From Halopseudomonas xinjiangensis (GTDB lineage Bacteria > Pseudomonadota > Gammaproteobacteria > Pseudomonadales > Pseudomonadaceae), in NCBI GenBank assembly GCA_011050525.1, contig DRFO01000017.1, forward strand, positions 1 through 64,000: DNA of 64,000 nt. Reading direction: 5' to 3'. Under the pieces are notes generated by a model. That model had not been told where the DNA came from and did not search any database. It saw only the letters and a list, made by a program, of their open reading frames with translations. Of this stretch, positions 19,386-27,773 are shown piece by piece. Numbering within the stretch: position 1 is the stretch's first letter; each line of letters begins with the position of its first letter. A program made the position numbers and the translations under genes.

Positions 19386-20215
19386 ACCTGAGCATCTCGG
19401 CTTTGCTGGCCAGCGCAGCCTTGCCGGAATCCGCTACCGCGAAACTGGATGCGGAGCTGCTGCTGGCCCATGCGCTGGGCAAGCCACGGACCTTTCTGCT
19501 CACCTGGCCGGAACATCAGCCGGAGCCCGAGCAGGCGGCAAGCTTCCTGGCCTTGCTGGCACGTCGGCAACGGGGCGAGCCCATCGCCTATCTGCTCGGG
19601 CAACGAGGTTTCTGGAATCTGGACCTGTCGGTCAGCCCGGCCACGCTGATTCCCCGGCCCGAGACCGAACGGCTGGTGGAGTTGGCCCTCGAACTTGAAA
19701 CTGGAGACAGCAAGCGCGTGCTTGACCTGGGTACAGGCACCGGCGCCATCGCGCTGGCCCTGGCAAGCGAACGCCGAGGCTGGCAAGTGACTGGCTCCGA
19801 CAGGGTGCTTGAAGCGGTGCAACTGGCGGAGGACAACCGAAAGCGCCTGGGCATTACCAATGCACGGTTTGTGTGCAGTGACTGGTTCGGCGCGCTTCAG
19901 GGCAGCACCTATTCATTGATCGTTTCAAACCCGCCCTATATTGCCCAGAATGATCCCCATCTGAGCGAAGGCGATGTTCGTTTCGAGCCATCTACGGCGC
20001 TGGTCAGTGGTGCCGCCGGGCTGGACGATCTGACCTGCATCGTTGCTGGCGCACCGGCCTTCCTTGAAACCGGGGGTTGGCTGTTGATGGAGCACGGGTG
20101 GCAGCAGGCGGAGTTTATTCGGGATCTGCTTGCCGAGCGTGGGTTTGGCCAGGTTCAGTCGTGGCTGGATCTGGCAGGACACGAGCGGGTCAGCGGAGGC
20201 CGTTGGAATGGATGA
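19382..20215 (+). CDS. prmC: Release factor glutamine N5-methyltransferase
   Basis: A 277-residue class I SAM methyltransferase that modifies the glutamine of the GGQ motif in RF1 and RF2. The SAM-binding [14 protein letters not shown], the catalytic NPPYI and the N-terminal helical substrate domain are visible. It overlaps prfA by 4 nt and moeB by 8 nt. Confidence 0.95.
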   Translation: MNLSISALLASAALPESATAKLDAELLLAHALGKPRTFLLTWPEHQPEPEQAASFLALLARRQRGEPIAYLLGQRGFWNLDLSVSPATLIPRPETERLVELALELETGDSKRVLDLGTGTGAIALALASERRGWQVTGSDRVLEAVQLAEDNRKRLGITNARFVCSDWFGALQGSTYSLIVSNPPYIAQNDPHLSEGDVRFEPSTALVSGAAGLDDLTCIVAGAPAFLETGGWLLMEHGWQQAEFIRDLLAERGFGQVQSWLDLAGHERVSGGRWNG

Positions 20216-20966
20216 TCAGCAGCTTCTGCGTTACAGCCGCCAGATCCTTCTGCCGCAGATTGATCTCGAGGGACAGCGAAGGCTGCTCGCCAGCAGGGTG
20301 CTGATTGTCGGCCTGGGAGGGCTCGGCGCCCCCGTGGCGCTATATCTGGCAGCAGCGGGGGTGGGCCGGCTGGTGCTTGCCGACTTCGATCAGGTCGATC
20401 TGACCAATCTGCAGCGCCAGATAATTCACCAGACTAGCGATGTGGGGCGCTTGAAAGTGCAGTCCGCCGCTGACAGTGTGCAGGCAATCAATCCTGACAT
20501 TCAGCTTCAGCTCATCAATCAGGCGCTGGATGGCGATGCGCTTGTCCAGGCGGTGCAGAGCGTGGATCTGGTGCTTGATTGTTCCGACAACTTCGCGACT
20601 CGCCAGGCGGTAAACGCCGCCTGCGTGGCGCGGGGCAAGCCGCTGGTGTCAGGCGCGGCCATACGGTTGGAAGGTCAGCTGAGCGTGTTCGACTCGCGGC
20701 TGGAGCACAGTCCTTGTTACCAGTGCCTGTACGGTGAGGGCGACGAGGCGACCCTGAGCTGCAGCGAAGCTGGCGTGGCAGGGCCGCTGGTGGGAATGAT
20801 CGGCAGCCTGCAAGCGCTGGAGGCATTGAAACTGTTGGCTGGTTTTGGCGAGCCGTTGATAGGCCGTCTGTTGCTCGTCGACGGACTCACGAGCCGCTTC
20901 CGTGAAATGCGGGTAAAGCGTGATCCGGCATGCCGTTGTTGCCGGGCGCGGGGTAACGATGAGTAA
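20208..20966 (+). CDS. moeB: Molybdopterin-synthase adenylyltransferase
   Basis: A 252-residue E1-like enzyme that adenylates the C-terminus of MoaD in molybdenum-cofactor synthesis. [16 protein letters not shown], the nucleotide-binding [21 protein letters not shown] and two zinc CxxC pairs (CYQC and CRCC) are present. I start at the ATG at 20208, after GGAGG; this gives the normal MoeB length. It overlaps prmC and murI by 8 nt each. Confidence 0.94.
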   Translation: MDDQQLLRYSRQILLPQIDLEGQRRLLASRVLIVGLGGLGAPVALYLAAAGVGRLVLADFDQVDLTNLQRQIIHQTSDVGRLKVQSAADSVQAINPDIQLQLINQALDGDALVQAVQSVDLVLDCSDNFATRQAVNAACVARGKPLVSGAAIRLEGQLSVFDSRLEHSPCYQCLYGEGDEATLSCSEAGVAGPLVGMIGSLQALEALKLLAGFGEPLIGRLLLVDGLTSRFREMRVKRDPACRCCRARGNDE

Positions 20967-21747
20967 TGCCCCCGTCGGCGTTTTCGATTCCGGAGTGGGC
21001 GGGTTATCTGTTCTCCAGGAGATCAGGCAACTGCTGCCCCTGGAAAGTCTCCTGTATGTTGCCGATAGCGGACACGTTCCCTACGGCGAAAAATCACCTG
21101 AATACATCCGTCAGCGCAGCCAGGCGATCGCAGGGTTTTTGCTGGAGCAGGGCGCCAAGTCGCTGGTGCTGGCATGCAATACCGCTACCGCCGCCGCGGT
21201 CAACGATCTTCGCGGCCGCTTTGACGTCCCCATTATTGGCATGGAGCCGGCGGTAAAGCCCGCCGCCCTGGCCACACGCAGCGGCGTGGTGGGCGTGCTG
21301 GCCACCACCGGTACGCTACAAAGCGCCAAGTTTGCCGCGCTGCTTGATCGATTTGCCGGATCGGTTCGGGTCATCACCCAGCCCTGTCCAGGTCTGGTGG
21401 AGTGCATTGAGCAGGGCGATCTGGACAGTCTGCATGTTCAGCAACTGTTGCGCCGCTACACGGAGCCGCTGCTGGAGTCAGGATGCGATACGCTGATCCT
21501 GGGGTGCACCCACTACCCGTTTCTGCGCGCCCAGTTGCAAGCGCTTCTGCCGGCTTCTGTCACGCTGGTAGACACTGGCGCAGCGGTCGCGCGTCAATTG
21601 AGCAGCCGATTGCACCATGCCGGAATGCTGGCCAGGGGGCCGGCACAAGACACCAGAATCTGGACCAGTGGCTATCCGGAAACGCTGCGTCGGGTACTGC
21701 CCATGCTCTGGAACGGGAACGCAGCGGTACGCATGTTGTCTGTGTGA
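20959..21747 (+). CDS. murI: Glutamate racemase
   Basis: A 262-residue cofactor-independent racemase supplying D-glutamate for peptidoglycan. The two catalytic cysteines lie in [10 protein letters not shown] and LGCTHYPFL, with [11 protein letters not shown] at the N-terminus. The ATG at 20959 gives the conserved start [12 protein letters not shown]; a longer reading from 20920 lies inside moeB. Confidence 0.95.
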   Translation: MSNAPVGVFDSGVGGLSVLQEIRQLLPLESLLYVADSGHVPYGEKSPEYIRQRSQAIAGFLLEQGAKSLVLACNTATAAAVNDLRGRFDVPIIGMEPAVKPAALATRSGVVGVLATTGTLQSAKFAALLDRFAGSVRVITQPCPGLVECIEQGDLDSLHVQQLLRRYTEPLLESGCDTLILGCTHYPFLRAQLQALLPASVTLVDTGAAVARQLSSRLHHAGMLARGPAQDTRIWTSGYPETLRRVLPMLWNGNAAVRMLSV

Positions 21748-21798
21748 TGCGAACGGGAATATTTCCGTCAGGATTCCAACCACGCAAGGAACAAATCC

Positions 21799-22329
21799 AT
21801 GAAGAGAAGCGGTCTGGTACTTGGATGTATGTTGTCGGCCTCTGGCATAGCTCCCTTGGCGCACGCGGTAGATGGGGTCAGCCTGGAAATAGGACAGAGT
21901 TCCGAGTCGACAATGACCTACAAGTTGGGTGCCCAGTTCGATTTCGGGCAGACCATATGGCAGAACCAGTCAGGCAATATCCGGCTTGGCGGTTTCTGGG
22001 ATGCAGGCGTTACACGCTGGAGTGGACTGGACGCTACCAGTTTCGCCGTGACCCCAACGTTCGTGCTTGAATTCGGGAGCGGTAACCGTCGGATGATCCC
22101 CTATATCGAAGCGGGCATAGGCGCAGCGTATTTTACCCGGAGTGAGTTTGAATCCGAAGACAGGGACCTTGGTTCCAGGCTTAACTTTGAAGATCGCATT
22201 GGAGCAGGGGTGCGTTTTAGCACTGGATCAGAGCTAGGCGTTCGTCTGTATCATTATTCCAACGCTGGTTTGGCCTCGCCTAACCAGGGTATTGAAACGG
22301 TGACGCTGCACTACCGTTTCGATATCTGA
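21799..22329 (+). CDS. pagL: Lipid A 3-O-deacylase PagL
   Basis: A 176-residue outer-membrane beta-barrel enzyme that removes the 3-O acyl chain from lipid A. A 23-residue signal peptide ends in AHA. The barrel ends in a C-terminal aromatic pattern, LHYRFDI. The active-site region reads YHYSNAGLASPNQGIE, containing the His, Ser and Glu of the PagL triad. AGGAAC precedes the ATG. Its place next to murI and upstream of the photolyase matches PA4661. Modification of lipid A would change outer-membrane properties and host sensing. Confidence 0.9.
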   Translation: MKRSGLVLGCMLSASGIAPLAHAVDGVSLEIGQSSESTMTYKLGAQFDFGQTIWQNQSGNIRLGGFWDAGVTRWSGLDATSFAVTPTFVLEFGSGNRRMIPYIEAGIGAAYFTRSEFESEDRDLGSRLNFEDRIGAGVRFSTGSELGVRLYHYSNAGLASPNQGIETVTLHYRFDI

Positions 22330-22339
22330 GCTGCTTGCC

Positions 22340-22356
22340 GCCCGGCGAAGCCGGGC
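22340..22356. terminator. GC-rich hairpin between pagL and the DUF2878 gene
   Basis: GCCCGGC-GAA-GCCGGGC is a perfect 7-bp stem in the 46-bp gap between two convergent genes. There is no clear U-run, so termination would be weak or factor-assisted. Confidence 0.5.
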
Positions 22357-22375
22357 ATTGCTGTATAGATCAAGC

Positions 22376-22888
22376 TCATTGCCGTAGTTGATATTGCTGC
22401 CGGTACAGGTGGGCAAAACCGTGGATCAATGGAAATACCACCGCCCAGATTGCTGCGAGTATCAGCAACGTGGTCTCCCGACCCATGGGCATACTGAGAT
22501 CCGCCAGCCATGCTTGCGCCAGGTAAACGAGTGCTCCGGTTCCGGCTCCGGTGGCGCTCGCCAGCCACCAGCGGCGACCGCTCCAGGCCAGCGAATGATT
22601 GATGGTGGTGCCCAGCAATGCCCAGAACAGCAGCAACCACAGCGGAACCAGGGTGGGCTCGCCAGGAAAGCCCAGCACGTTTATCTGGATAAGAAAGGAA
22701 TCCAGCGTTGCGCCTGCCAACATGACACTTGCCACCAGCTTGCCTTCTGCCGTCCAGGAGCTGACCCACTGGAAGTGGATCAGCAGCGCGGCAACTGGAA
22801 TCACCAGCCACCAGCTAGTGCCCCCCAGCAGGCAAGCGAGCCAGCCGATTGAAAACAATAGGGCGTTGATTATCAGCATTCCTGGCAT
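22376..22888 (-). CDS. DUF2878 membrane protein of the photolyase cluster
   Basis: A 170-residue inner-membrane protein with five or six hydrophobic segments and the DUF2878 pattern NALLFSIGWLACLLGGTSWW, then LDSFLIQINVLGF and TTINHSLAW. I start at the ATG at 22888 (MPGMLIINALLFS); a longer reading to 23101 overlaps phrB. Function unknown. DUF2878 genes are, from memory, frequent partners of photolyase, cyclopropane-fatty-acid synthase and flavin oxidoreductase genes in light-induced clusters. Here the gene lies 118 nt downstream of phrB in the same direction. Confidence 0.75.
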   Translation of the reverse strand: MPGMLIINALLFSIGWLACLLGGTSWWLVIPVAALLIHFQWVSSWTAEGKLVASVMLAGATLDSFLIQINVLGFPGEPTLVPLWLLLFWALLGTTINHSLAWSGRRWWLASATGAGTGALVYLAQAWLADLSMPMGRETTLLILAAIWAVVFPLIHGFAHLYRQQYQLRQ

Positions 22889-23006
22889 GACGGTCTCACA
22901 GCGCTTGCGAAGTGAACGGTCTTGACGCTGCCGGCGGATAGCCTTCCGAAAGGTGTGCTTGGTAATAGCAAAAGAGAAAATTCCCGACATCATTAAAGAG
23001 CCGCCA

Positions 23007-24425
23007 TTATAGTCCCTTGAACGCATCAAGCGCGCGGCGGCGGCTGTCGCCGAGGTCGACAATAGCGGCAGGGTACGAGGTAGCGGAGAAGAGGTCATCA
23101 ATCGGCGGCTGGTGTATCTGTTTGTTTGATAAATGTTCCAGCTCAGGCACCCATTGGCGAATGAAAAGGCCGTCGGGGTCGAACTTGCGCGACTGCGTCA
23201 CTGGATTGAAGATGCGGAAATAGGGTGCGGAATCGGTGCCGGTGGAAGAGCTCCATTGCCAGCCACCGTTGTTGGCGGCCAGGTCACCGTCGATCAGTTG
23301 GCGCATGAACCATCGTTCGCCTTCGCGCCAGTCGATCAGCAGATTCTTGCTCAGAAACATGGCGGTCAGCATGCGTAGCCGGTTATGCATCCAGCCCGTC
23401 GCCAGCAGTTGCCGCATCGCTGCATCGATAATGGGGATGCCGGTCTGCCCCTGTTTCCAGGCTTCGAGTGCCTTCGGGTCGTTGCGCCAGGGTAACTTTT
23501 CCATGTTCTCTCGGAACGCGCGGTGACGGGAGACGTGCGGATAGCAAACGAGGATGTGCTTGTAGAACTCGCGCCATAGAAGCTCGTTTATCCAGGTAGT
23601 AGCCCCGGCGTTGCCGGCATCGAATTCGCCCCTGTTAGCGGCTATCGCGGCATGCAGGCACTGGCGGGGTGATAGCACACCGGAAACCAGATAGGGCGAA
23701 AGCCGACTGGTTCCATCCTGGTCGGGCCGGTCGCGCGAGCGCTCGTAGTCGAGCAGGATGTTTTCGCTGAAATGGGCCAGGCGGTCAGCTGCCGCCTGCT
23801 CCCCGGCAGGCCAGAGACTTTGCTGATCCGTACCGGGCACGGCGAATCCTTCGACCGCGGCCGGTACCGAGTCAGATTCCAGATTCTGAACTGTTTGTTT
23901 GGGCGGAGCAGGAACGCACTCGGGCAACCATGTATGCAGGCGCTGATAGGCCACCTTGCGGAACTGGCTGTACACCTTGAACATGGTCCCGGCTTGGGTC
24001 AGCACGGAGCCAGGCTTGAACAGAATCTGATCGGTGAACCGCTGGCAGCCCAGCCCTGCATCGCTGAAGGCTCGGTCTACGGCGTCGTCTCGCTGCTGCT
24101 CATGTATGCCGTATTCATCGTTGAACCAGATGGTCTCTACGCCTAGCTGCCTGGCAAGGGTCAGCAGAGCGGAAGGGGCTTCAGACCATTCCGCGATCGT
24201 TGCGATCCGCAAGGGAATATTGCGCTGGCTGAGGGAGTGCTTGAGCGCCCTCAGATTGCGCATCCAGAAGTCGACCTTGATCGGTGAATCGTCATGGGCT
24301 TGCCAGGTGGCTGGAGAAATCAGGCACACCGCGACGACCGGGCCGCTTTGACTGGCATTCCACAAAGCCAGGTTGTCGTGGCAGCGCAAATCATTGCGTA
24401 GCCAGTAGAGCTGCGCGTTTTTCAT
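23007..24425 (-). CDS. phrB: Deoxyribodipyrimidine photo-lyase (CPD photolyase)
   Basis: A 472-residue flavoenzyme that splits cyclobutane pyrimidine dimers with blue light. The N-terminal antenna domain (LYWLRNDLRCHDNLAL) is followed by the FAD domain, with RDRPDQDGTSRLSPYLVSGVLSPRQC, the DNA-facing WMHNRLRMLTAMFLSKNLL and the C-terminal NGGWQWSSSTGTDSAPYFRIFNP. Length is normal for class I. The ATG overlaps the MerR regulator stop by 4 nt, so photolyase and regulator are co-translated. The gene is probably light- or stress-induced through the upstream dyads. Confidence 0.95.
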   Translation of the reverse strand: MKNAQLYWLRNDLRCHDNLALWNASQSGPVVAVCLISPATWQAHDDSPIKVDFWMRNLRALKHSLSQRNIPLRIATIAEWSEAPSALLTLARQLGVETIWFNDEYGIHEQQRDDAVDRAFSDAGLGCQRFTDQILFKPGSVLTQAGTMFKVYSQFRKVAYQRLHTWLPECVPAPPKQTVQNLESDSVPAAVEGFAVPGTDQQSLWPAGEQAAADRLAHFSENILLDYERSRDRPDQDGTSRLSPYLVSGVLSPRQCLHAAIAANRGEFDAGNAGATTWINELLWREFYKHILVCYPHVSRHRAFRENMEKLPWRNDPKALEAWKQGQTGIPIIDAAMRQLLATGWMHNRLRMLTAMFLSKNLLIDWREGERWFMRQLIDGDLAANNGGWQWSSSTGTDSAPYFRIFNPVTQSRKFDPDGLFIRQWVPELEHLSNKQIHQPPIDDLFSATSYPAAIVDLGDSRRRALDAFKGL

Positions 24426-25321
24426 GCTGAGATTCTCAACCGGTCCAGCAGTATCGAGTGAGCAAGTATAGTTTGTTCACTCAGGATACCGACCCCCATG
24501 GCTTGCCACTCCTGGGCGTGAATAACCGCTGCGTGTCCGGCCACGAAGATTCTCATCGAATGATTCTGAACCAGCTTGGGCAGGTGCCGGCGCAATTGAT
24601 GTGCAGGTACTGCCTGGCTGCTGAACAGCACAAGCGCCTGCGGGTTGGTCCGGTCAGCCAGTAGCGTCAGTTCGCTGGCAGGAACTTCCCATTCCAGCGT
24701 GTCGACTCGGTAGCTGTCGGCGCTGAGCATGGCTGCCAACAGCCACATGCCCGGTTCGCAATGCTCATTGGAAAGGCTGGCTATCACCACCGGTGGGGCG
24801 TTGAGATGGCAATTATTCTGGTAGATCCGGGTGGCCATCTTGGTGCGCAACCGGGTGTGAATGAACACCTCTTCAAGGTGGCTGCCGAACTGGCCTTGCC
24901 ATCTTTGCTGAAGTTGATCAAGCACCGGCTGGAGCAGTTGACTGCATACGGTAGCGGTGGGATAAGCTGCCATGCTCTGGTTATAAAGCTGGTCGAATCG
25001 AGCCGTATCGAACGACAAAAGCGCATCCATGAATTGGGCACGTGTCGCCCTCCATGGAGAATCTTCCTCGCTAACAGGCGTGTTGCTGGGTGAGTTCAGC
25101 AAGGCTTTTACCTGCCCTACCGCCACGCCCCGATTCAGCCAGCTGAGGATATGCTGTATCTGTGCAACGTTGTCTTGCGTGTAGAGTCTGTGACCCTTGG
25201 GCGTGCGATGGGGTTTTATCAAGCCATAGCGCCGTTCCCACGCGCGCAGGGTTACGGCGTTTACCCCGGTTACCCGTGATACGTCCCGAATGGGCAGCAT
25301 GTCGGTGGTAGAAAGACTCAT
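24422..25321 (-). CDS. MerR-type regulator with degenerate B12-binding domain (LitR/CarH-like)
   Basis: A 299-residue regulator. Residues 8-75 form a MerR helix-turn-helix with the signature GVNAVTLRAWERRYGLIKPHRT. The C-terminal half resembles the helical cap and Rossmann domain of cobalamin photoreceptors such as CarH and LitR. The usual E-x-H-x-x-G reads E186-H-C188-E-P-G191, so the lower-ligand histidine position is Cys, and the W-x9-EH cap motif reads W141-x9-EV. It is therefore unlikely to bind adenosylcobalamin canonically; light input could come from another protein. The gene lies in an operon with phrB (4-nt overlap) and the DUF523 gene (9-nt gap). Confidence 0.82.
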   Translation of the reverse strand: MSLSTTDMLPIRDVSRVTGVNAVTLRAWERRYGLIKPHRTPKGHRLYTQDNVAQIQHILSWLNRGVAVGQVKALLNSPSNTPVSEEDSPWRATRAQFMDALLSFDTARFDQLYNQSMAAYPTATVCSQLLQPVLDQLQQRWQGQFGSHLEEVFIHTRLRTKMATRIYQNNCHLNAPPVVIASLSNEHCEPGMWLLAAMLSADSYRVDTLEWEVPASELTLLADRTNPQALVLFSSQAVPAHQLRRHLPKLVQNHSMRIFVAGHAAVIHAQEWQAMGVGILSEQTILAHSILLDRLRISA

Positions 25322-25330
25322 CTAATTTCC

Positions 25331-26293
25331 CTAAATGGCATTGCGCAGGCTCAATTCGGCTGGATAAGGCTGCAGGTAGACTTGCCGGAGCAGGAAGGGG
25401 TCCGGGTGATTGAGCAGGTGATGTTTGAGCAAAGTAATAGGAACAATCAGCGGGATCATGCCGCTACGGTACTGGCCTATCAGCGTGCGCAGTTCGCTCC
25501 TTTCCGCTTTGCACAGAGCCCGTTTGAAGTGTCCGGCCAGATGTTCCAGCACGTTGCCGTGGGATCCGCGGCTGGCTCGGGTCCGCAAGGCTGCCATGAG
25601 TAACGAGGCGTACCGATCCGCCAGCTCTGTCAGGTCGGCTTGCTTCAGATTGGAAAGCAGTGCGCCCATGGCCCGGTAGTGTGCAGGATGGTGGGCGAGC
25701 AGCAGATATTTATGACGGGTATGGAAATCGAGAAGACCTTTGGTGCTGATCTCCTCGCTCGCCAGGTTTTTCCAGTCGGCATAGGCAATTACACGGGTCA
25801 CGAAGTTTTCTCTTATCACCGGGTCATGAAGACGGCCTTCTTCCTCAATCGGCAGCAATGGATTGCCGGCCATCAGTTCAGCGGCAAAAACACCGGTACC
25901 TGTGCCTGCCGCCGGGTTGCCGTTTTCGAGATAGACCTTCACCCGTTCCATCCCGCAACTGGGTGATTTCTGCATGAGGATAAAGCCGCACAGGTCCTTG
26001 CGGTCCGATGAGATCTGTTGTCCATAACGCTTGAGCGGTGCGGTCACGTCAAGTTGCAGATCCTTACTGCCAAGTACCTTCGGGGCAGCGGGAGCGCCAA
26101 CCAGGCGAATAGGGTCGCGGGGCGTTCCAAGCCCGATTGCTACCTCTGGACAGAACGGGATCAGTTCAAAATGCTCAGCCAGAACGTCGGTGCACAAAGA
26201 GGAACGCTTGTGACTGCCGTTGAAGCGCACGTGAGAGCCCAGCAAGCATTGACTGATGCCTATCGGAATGGGCGGATTCGCTGGCATGGACAT
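25331..26293 (-). CDS. DUF523-DUF1722 fusion protein (YbgA/TudS-related)
   Basis: A 320-residue two-domain protein. The N-terminal 150 residues are DUF523 with conserved cysteines at about 16 (SQCLLG), 48 (FCPE) and 113 (SPSCG). By analogy with the DUF523 thiouracil desulfurase TudS these would hold a 4Fe-4S cluster. The C-terminal half is DUF1722 (YbgA), with HTRHKYLLLAHHP and ITLLKHHLL. The substrate is unknown. GAGAGGG precedes the ATG at 26293. It is the first gene of the operon with merR and phrB, immediately downstream of two dyad elements. Confidence 0.82.
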   Translation of the reverse strand: MSMPANPPIPIGISQCLLGSHVRFNGSHKRSSLCTDVLAEHFELIPFCPEVAIGLGTPRDPIRLVGAPAAPKVLGSKDLQLDVTAPLKRYGQQISSDRKDLCGFILMQKSPSCGMERVKVYLENGNPAAGTGTGVFAAELMAGNPLLPIEEEGRLHDPVIRENFVTRVIAYADWKNLASEEISTKGLLDFHTRHKYLLLAHHPAHYRAMGALLSNLKQADLTELADRYASLLMAALRTRASRGSHGNVLEHLAGHFKRALCKAERSELRTLIGQYRSGMIPLIVPITLLKHHLLNHPDPFLLRQVYLQPYPAELSLRNAI

Positions 26294-26304
26294 GACGGCC
26301 CTCT

Positions 26305-26331
26305 CTTATACAAAGATCGGATTCTGTATAG
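26305..26331. promoter_or_regulatory. 27-bp dyad operator upstream of the DUF523-merR-phrB operon
   Basis: The plus strand reads CTTATACA-N10-TCTGTATAG. The same pattern with identical spacing occurs at 27641-27667. The core TRTACA-N12-TGTATA is an inverted repeat, as expected for a dimeric MerR-type regulator. On the minus strand the right end overlaps a possible -10 TATAAG, 17 bp after TTCTAT. It ends 11 nt before the ATG, very close to the ribosome binding site. Confidence 0.6.
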
Positions 26332-26338
26332 AAATAAG

Positions 26339-26363
26339 TGTACGTGAGTTATTTGGTTGTACA
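26339..26363. promoter_or_regulatory. Second, degenerate dyad and possible promoter
   Basis: TGTACG-N13-TGTACA lies 7 bp upstream of the better dyad. On the minus strand it contains TTGTAC and TACACT separated by 16 bp, a plausible -35/-10 pair for the DUF523-merR-phrB operon. Confidence 0.4.
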
Positions 26364-26384
26364 AAGTAATCGCGTGCAGAATCT

Positions 26385-26600
26385 TTATCGCCAGCCCAGT
26401 TTCCACACCCGGCTGTCTTTCAGTAGTCGCCACGGCAGACGCTGAATGCGCCGCGTCAGTATCGCCTCTAAATCCACAGCAACAGGGTTGTTTTGCTCGT
26501 CCAGATGACAGTCGATCACCATGAAATGTACTTCCTTGTTGGTCGGGAGCACCGCTGTCCATTTTGAATGCAATAGTTTGCGAGGATTGATCCGGTTCAC
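26385..26600 (-). CDS. TIGR02450-family Trp-rich small protein
   Basis: A 71-residue protein beginning MNRINPRKLLHSKWTAV with further Trp residues at RLPWRLLKDSRVWKLGW, the pattern of the TIGR02450 Trp-rich conserved hypotheticals. The function is unknown; the family is, from memory, often next to photolyase or renalase genes. The start is a GTG directly after the renalase stop codon, so translation is coupled. No separate ribosome binding site is obvious. Confidence 0.75.
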   Translation of the reverse strand: MNRINPRKLLHSKWTAVLPTNKEVHFMVIDCHLDEQNNPVAVDLEAILTRRIQRLPWRLLKDSRVWKLGWR

Positions 26601-27578
26601 TTACTGAACCGTCTTGGCTGCTTGCTGGCCGCTCAACCACGCATTTTCAAGGCGGCCACCGAGGCACCAGTCGCCGCAAACATAGATGCCCAGTTCTGGG
26701 GCGGCGAGCGCGCCCCAGTTGCATTGGTCGGTGGGCCGGGCATAGAGCCAGCGGTGCACATGCAGGGAGGCAGGGCTGGGTAGAGTCAGGCCAAGCACTT
26801 CACTTAACGCTTGCTGAAGATGGGTGGCGATGGTTTCGTGATCGGCGTCCAGGTGGTCGGCGGCCCAGCCCGGAGTCGACTGCACCACCCAGGTATCTCT
26901 TCCGCCACGGCCAGGCTTGGTGCTGTTGCGCGAGATCCAGTCCAGTGGTCCGCTCCGCACAAAGCATGCTTCAACTGGGGTCGGCAGGGACTGCTCAAAC
27001 GCCAGGGCCAGGGTCCAGCCTGCGTCCATGGTTGCCTGCGCTGCAGCCTGGGCCAGCAGCGGCGCTTGCTTCAGCAGCGCGACCGCCTGCGGGGCTGGGA
27101 CGGCTACGACGATTCGGTCAAAGGGGCCGTGCACTGCTCCGACATCATCGGAGAGCTGCCACTGGTTATCGTCGTCACGATGCACCTGGGCAATGCGTGT
27201 CTGGCTTTGAAATCGGAGGTCACCTATCAAGTGTCGAGACAGGGCGGACATGCGTGGAGTACCGACAAACCGCTGCTGCTGGTCAGCAGATTCATGCAAA
27301 CCTTGCTGGTCAAAACGGAAAAGTCTGGGCGTCCATTCAGCTACCCAGCCTTTATCCAGCCATTGCTGGAGCAACTGGCGAAAATGGCTGTCTCTGGCGG
27401 TGAAGTACTGAGCTCCCAGGTCCAGGTCGCCGACCTCGGTGCGCTTGCTACTCATCCGACCGCCGCTTCCGCGACTTTTGTCGAAAATCGTTACCATATG
27501 ATTAGCTTCGTTTAGGGCAGTGGCAGCACTGATGCCTGCCAGGCCTGCACCTATTACGGCTATACGAAGGGAGCTCAT
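26601..27578 (-). CDS. Renalase-like FAD-dependent oxidoreductase
   Basis: A 325-residue flavoprotein with the dinucleotide motif VIGAGLAGISAATAL and the family blocks FDKSRGSGGRMSSKR, LDLGAQYFTARD and HRWLYARP, then LGIYVCGDWCLGGRLENAWLSG. These match, from memory, the bacterial renalase of Pseudomonas savastanoi pv. phaseolicola, which oxidises mis-reduced 2- or 6-dihydro-NAD(P) back to NAD(P)+. This would repair nicotinamide cofactors in the cytosol. It is coupled to the Trp-rich small protein downstream and divergent from the TIGR01777 gene, sharing the dyad at 27641-27667. Confidence 0.85.
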   Translation of the reverse strand: MSSLRIAVIGAGLAGISAATALNEANHMVTIFDKSRGSGGRMSSKRTEVGDLDLGAQYFTARDSHFRQLLQQWLDKGWVAEWTPRLFRFDQQGLHESADQQQRFVGTPRMSALSRHLIGDLRFQSQTRIAQVHRDDDNQWQLSDDVGAVHGPFDRIVVAVPAPQAVALLKQAPLLAQAAAQATMDAGWTLALAFEQSLPTPVEACFVRSGPLDWISRNSTKPGRGGRDTWVVQSTPGWAADHLDADHETIATHLQQALSEVLGLTLPSPASLHVHRWLYARPTDQCNWGALAAPELGIYVCGDWCLGGRLENAWLSGQQAAKTVQ

Positions 27579-27640
27579 GGGTTTTCTTTCCTGTCGACTT
27601 GCTGCGGGTTGTCAGCGACGGTAGCAACGCTTTACCTGAC

Positions 27641-27667
27641 TTGTACATAATATAAAGTCTGTATAGC
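27641..27667. promoter_or_regulatory. 27-bp dyad operator between the renalase and TIGR01777 genes
   Basis: CTTGTACA-N10-TCTGTATAG matches the element at 26305-26331 at 16 of 17 conserved positions with the same spacing. It lies 63 bp from the renalase start and 106 bp from the epimerase start, so it could control both divergent units. The adjacent MerR-type protein is the obvious candidate ligand. Confidence 0.6.
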
Positions 27668-27773
27668 ATCTCCGATCTGAGAACTACCTGCAAGTCGAGC
27701 GTGATCTCAGCTGTTAAGCTTTGTGCTTGGGTTCCGAGCCATAGTTCCATCTGTACGATCACAGGGAGTCGCC

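Noticed and set aside
22366-22376. CTGTATAG half-site near the end of the DUF2878 gene
   Set aside because: No matching TRTACA half-site lies at the right spacing, so it is probably chance.
22889-23006. Cobalamin riboswitch or third dyad upstream of the DUF2878 gene
   Set aside because: I could find neither a B12-box-like sequence nor the TRTACA-N12-TGTATA dyad in this gap.
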